NCBI GenBank assembly: GCA_024636405.1
Contig: JAGXHC010000012.1
Coordinates: 1-23,837, forward strand
DNA length: 23,837 bases
Reading direction: 5' to 3'
DNA from: Sulfitobacter sp.
GTDB lineage: Bacteria > Pseudomonadota > Alphaproteobacteria > Rhodobacterales > Rhodobacteraceae
The position numbers and the translations under genes were made by a program. This document shows positions 21,846 to 23,837 of this stretch, piece after piece. Numbering within the stretch: the first letter of the stretch is position 1; each line of letters opens with the position of its first letter. Under the pieces are notes generated by a model, which worked only from the letters and a program-made list of their open reading frames with translations, searched no databases and was not told the DNA's origin.

Positions 21846-23132
21846 TCAGCGGCGGGCATCCAACGCGTCTTCAAGGGTACGCAACCCGGTCGTCGGCGCC
21901 TGCACCAGCACCGACATATTGCCGGGCTTATGTTCGTTGGCGCGCATCTTGACGTGCGCCTGCGGCAGGTCGGCCCAGGTAAACACCTCTGACATACATG
22001 GATCAAGCCGCCGCTCCAGCATCAGCTTGTTGGCGGAAGACGCCTGTTTGAGATGGGCAAAGTGGCTGCCTTGCAGACGCTTCTGGTGCATCCACATATA
22101 ACGCACGTCAAAGGTCAGGTTGAACCCGGAGGTGCCTGCGCAGATCACAACCATACCGCCCTTCTTTACCACGAAGGTGGAGACCGGGAATGTTGCCTCG
22201 CCGGGGTGTTCAAACACCATATCGACGTTTACCCCCTTGCCGGTGATGTCCCAGATTGCCTTGCCGAACTTGCGGGTCTCATCGAACCAGGTCTTGTATT
22301 CGGGGGTGTTGACGGTGGGCAATTGACCCCAGCAATTGAAATCCTTGCGGTTCAGCACGCCTTTTGCGCCCAGATCAAGTACGAATTGCCGTTTGCTTTC
22401 GTCACTGATGACGCCGATGGCGTTGGCGCCTGCGGTATTGATCAACTGGATGGCATAGGATCCAAGACCGCCCGATGCGCCCCAGACCAGCACGTTCTGG
22501 CCCGGCTTCAGATCATGGGGCTCATGGCCGAACAGCATCCGGTAAGCAGTGGCCAGCGTCAGGGTGTAGCACGCGCTTTCCTCCCAGGTCAGATGCTTGG
22601 GGCGCGGCATAAGCTGCTGTGATTGGACGCGGGTGAATTGTGAAAATGATCCGTCGGGCGTCTCGTAGCCCCAGATCCGCTGGCTGGGCGAATACATCGG
22701 ATCGCCGCCGTTGCATTCCTCGTCGTCGCCATCGTCCTGGTTGCAATGCACCACGACCTCGTCACCGACCTTCCAGCGCTTGACCTTGTCACCCACGGCC
22801 CAGACGATTCCGGCCGCATCCGACCCTGCGATATGGTAGGGCTGTTTGTGACCGTCAAACGGGCTGATCGGCACGCCAAGCGCGGCCCAGACACCGTTGT
22901 AATTGACGCCTGCTGCCATCACCAGCACCAGCACGTCCTGGCTGTCGAGCTCCCAGGTGTCGACCACCTCCTGCTTGAACGATGTCTCGGGCTCGCCATG
23001 ACGCTCGCGGCGGATCGCCCACGCATACATCTGCTTGGGCACATATCCGAGGGGGGGCATTTCGCCGACCTCGTAGAGATCCTTTTCAGGCGCGTCATAG
23101 GGCGCGATGCCCGTGTCGGTGTCCAAAGCCAT
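21846..23132 (-). CDS. ccr: Crotonyl-CoA carboxylase/reductase
   Basis: A 428-aa enzyme that converts crotonyl-CoA, CO2 and NADPH to ethylmalonyl-CoA, the key step of the ethylmalonyl-CoA pathway for C2 assimilation. Length is exactly in the family range. Visible features: AGVNYNGVWAALG (74-86), HIAGSDAAGIV (100-110), the Ccr-specific CNQDDGDDEECNGGDPM region (130-146), QRIWGYETPDGSFSQFTRVQ (151-170), WEESACYTLTLATAYRM, and the NADPH-binding VLVWGASGGLGSYAIQL (214-230). The Ccr-specific insert and the GYETPDGSFSQF segment separate it from simple quinone oxidoreductases. ATG 23132 has a strong AGGAGG 7 nt upstream; the longer frame to 23162 is rejected. Confidence 0.96.
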   Translation of the reverse strand: MALDTDTGIAPYDAPEKDLYEVGEMPPLGYVPKQMYAWAIRRERHGEPETSFKQEVVDTWELDSQDVLVLVMAAGVNYNGVWAALGVPISPFDGHKQPYHIAGSDAAGIVWAVGDKVKRWKVGDEVVVHCNQDDGDDEECNGGDPMYSPSQRIWGYETPDGSFSQFTRVQSQQLMPRPKHLTWEESACYTLTLATAYRMLFGHEPHDLKPGQNVLVWGASGGLGSYAIQLINTAGANAIGVISDESKRQFVLDLGAKGVLNRKDFNCWGQLPTVNTPEYKTWFDETRKFGKAIWDITGKGVNVDMVFEHPGEATFPVSTFVVKKGGMVVICAGTSGFNLTFDVRYMWMHQKRLQGSHFAHLKQASSANKLMLERRLDPCMSEVFTWADLPQAHVKMRANEHKPGNMSVLVQAPTTGLRTLEDALDARR

Positions 23133-23207
23133 GTCCAAGCCTCCTGTTCCATTGCGCTGCACTGCAGAATAATACGTATCCGCTTTGGGATACTGACGGA
23201 AAGGTAA

Positions 23208-23217
23208 TATTGCAATA
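23208..23217. promoter_or_regulatory. 10-bp palindrome in the ccr upstream region
   Basis: TATTGCAATA is a perfect palindrome 76 nt before the ccr ATG. An 8-bp palindrome ATACGTAT lies at 23172-23179. These might be parts of an operator or promoter for ccr. The short-chain-fatty-acid regulator PccR of Rhodobacter is reported to use TTTGCAAA motifs, to which this is only loosely similar. Confidence 0.3.
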
Positions 23218-23270
23218 GTCAGGGATGTTTTATTGTAACTTTATGACCGAGCGGATGCAGCAAAACCCGC

Positions 23271-23837
23271 TCAGGCCGCGCTGCGCTCGCGAAAGAGATG
23301 CGCGATCGAGGCGGCGTAATAGGCCAGCACCGGACGTTCTGCCTCGACGATGGCGAGGCCACCCGCGCGTTCCTCGATCAGACCGCGCTCACGCAGGATT
23401 TCCGTGCCGAATCGCGCGGCGCGTTCGGGATCGCTTTCGGGCACATAAGGCTTGGTGCGCGCAAGCGCGTCGAGCATGCCGCCGATCCGGGCGACCAGCG
23501 CGGGCTGATCCAGCGGGCCATCCGCCCGCAGCAGCGCTCGCGCCACGAGCGGGACGGGCAACACCGGTACCTCGGCCTTGATCCGCGCCATCAGCGCACG
23601 CGTCAGCCCCCGTGCATCCGATCCCGGATGATCCGCCTGGAACGCCTGCAGCGACATCGGCACGCCGAAACTGACCGCGGCATAGCCATGACGGTGCTAC
23701 CGCCCGCGCAACCGGAGCCAGGCCTGCCACAGCATGAATCGCGCGATCACGCTGATCCGTGCGGGAAACTTGCGCCCGTTCCCCTTGCTTGCCGCGATAA
23801 GCAGGCGATCCTCGAACACCCGGTCATAGTTCAGCGC
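23271..23837 (-). pseudogene. PlsB-like acyltransferase, 3' part, interrupted by an in-frame amber codon
   Basis: The minus-strand frame enters from the right edge and reads ALNYDRVFEDRLLIAA, RKFPARISVIARFMLWQAWL, RLRGR, then TAG (plus positions 23697-23699), then HRHGYAAVSFGVPMSLQAF in the same frame to the stop at 23271. The P-V-x-L-N-Y-D-R-like segment and the GYAAVSFG-P-S-L segment match glycerol-3-phosphate acyltransferase (PlsB, COG2937) C-terminal regions, which make lysophosphatidate for membrane lipids. By family expectation the interrupted residue would be Tyr (TAC/TAT), so a single base change explains the stop. Without suppression the last 142 residues are lost. The 5' part is outside the window. 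Alternatives: a sequencing error, or genuine gene decay. Confidence 0.7.

Noticed and set aside
22053..22622. 189-aa plus-strand ORF over ccr
   Set aside because: Antisense shadow of crotonyl-CoA carboxylase/reductase.

Overview
This window looks like chromosomal DNA of an alphaproteobacterium of the Rhodobacteraceae, roseobacter type. The base composition is GC-rich. The gene families are typical of that group: a Hint-domain/RTX protein, crotonyl-CoA carboxylase/reductase, a LuxR/LuxI pair, a TSUP transporter coupled to a TIGR02186-type protein, and an alphaproteobacterial-type LexA box and Irr box. The assignment rests on protein families recognised by eye; no search was run.

Layout. 3-905: C-terminal part of rimO, then an AT-richer orphan gene (887-1570). 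1793-2211: a promoter with a LexA-type GTTC-N7-GTTC box inside its spacer, driving a small protein made of two copies of one module. 2323-4207: an HlyIII-family membrane protein, then a secreted small protein and an M48 lipoprotein peptidase on the minus strand. 4333-6081: a small hypothetical protein, a class IV branched-chain aminotransferase and a universal stress protein. 6495-8917 (minus): a large RTX/Hint protein and a small membrane protein. 9077-10734: an Irr-like box in front of nfu, tsaB and rimI, which overlap or abut. 10889-15621: a complete BMP-type (nucleoside-like) ABC importer operon. 15813-17509: a TSUP permease and a TIGR02186-like partner with overlapping stop/start. 17539-21629 (minus): in transcription order a 71-aa ORF, luxR, luxI, a RecD-like helicase and an SDR. 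21846-23837 (minus): ccr, and the 3' end of a PlsB-like acyltransferase carrying an in-frame TAG.

How they fit together. Most of the window is housekeeping: tRNA and ribosome modification, Fe-S assembly, amino-acid and nucleoside handling, and the ethylmalonyl-CoA pathway. The parts most worth a second look are: (a) the quorum-sensing cluster, where luxI is followed within 41 nt by a helicase gene that overlaps the SDR gene, and luxR overlaps an upstream small ORF; (b) the SOS-type promoter on a two-module protein of unknown function; (c) the Irr-like box at nfu; (d) the TSUP/TIGR02186 pair; (e) a 43-bp dispersed repeat with a GGGGC hairpin at two operon ends; and (f) the amber codon in the plsB-like gene. 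No tRNA, rRNA, CRISPR array or intact insertion sequence was seen.
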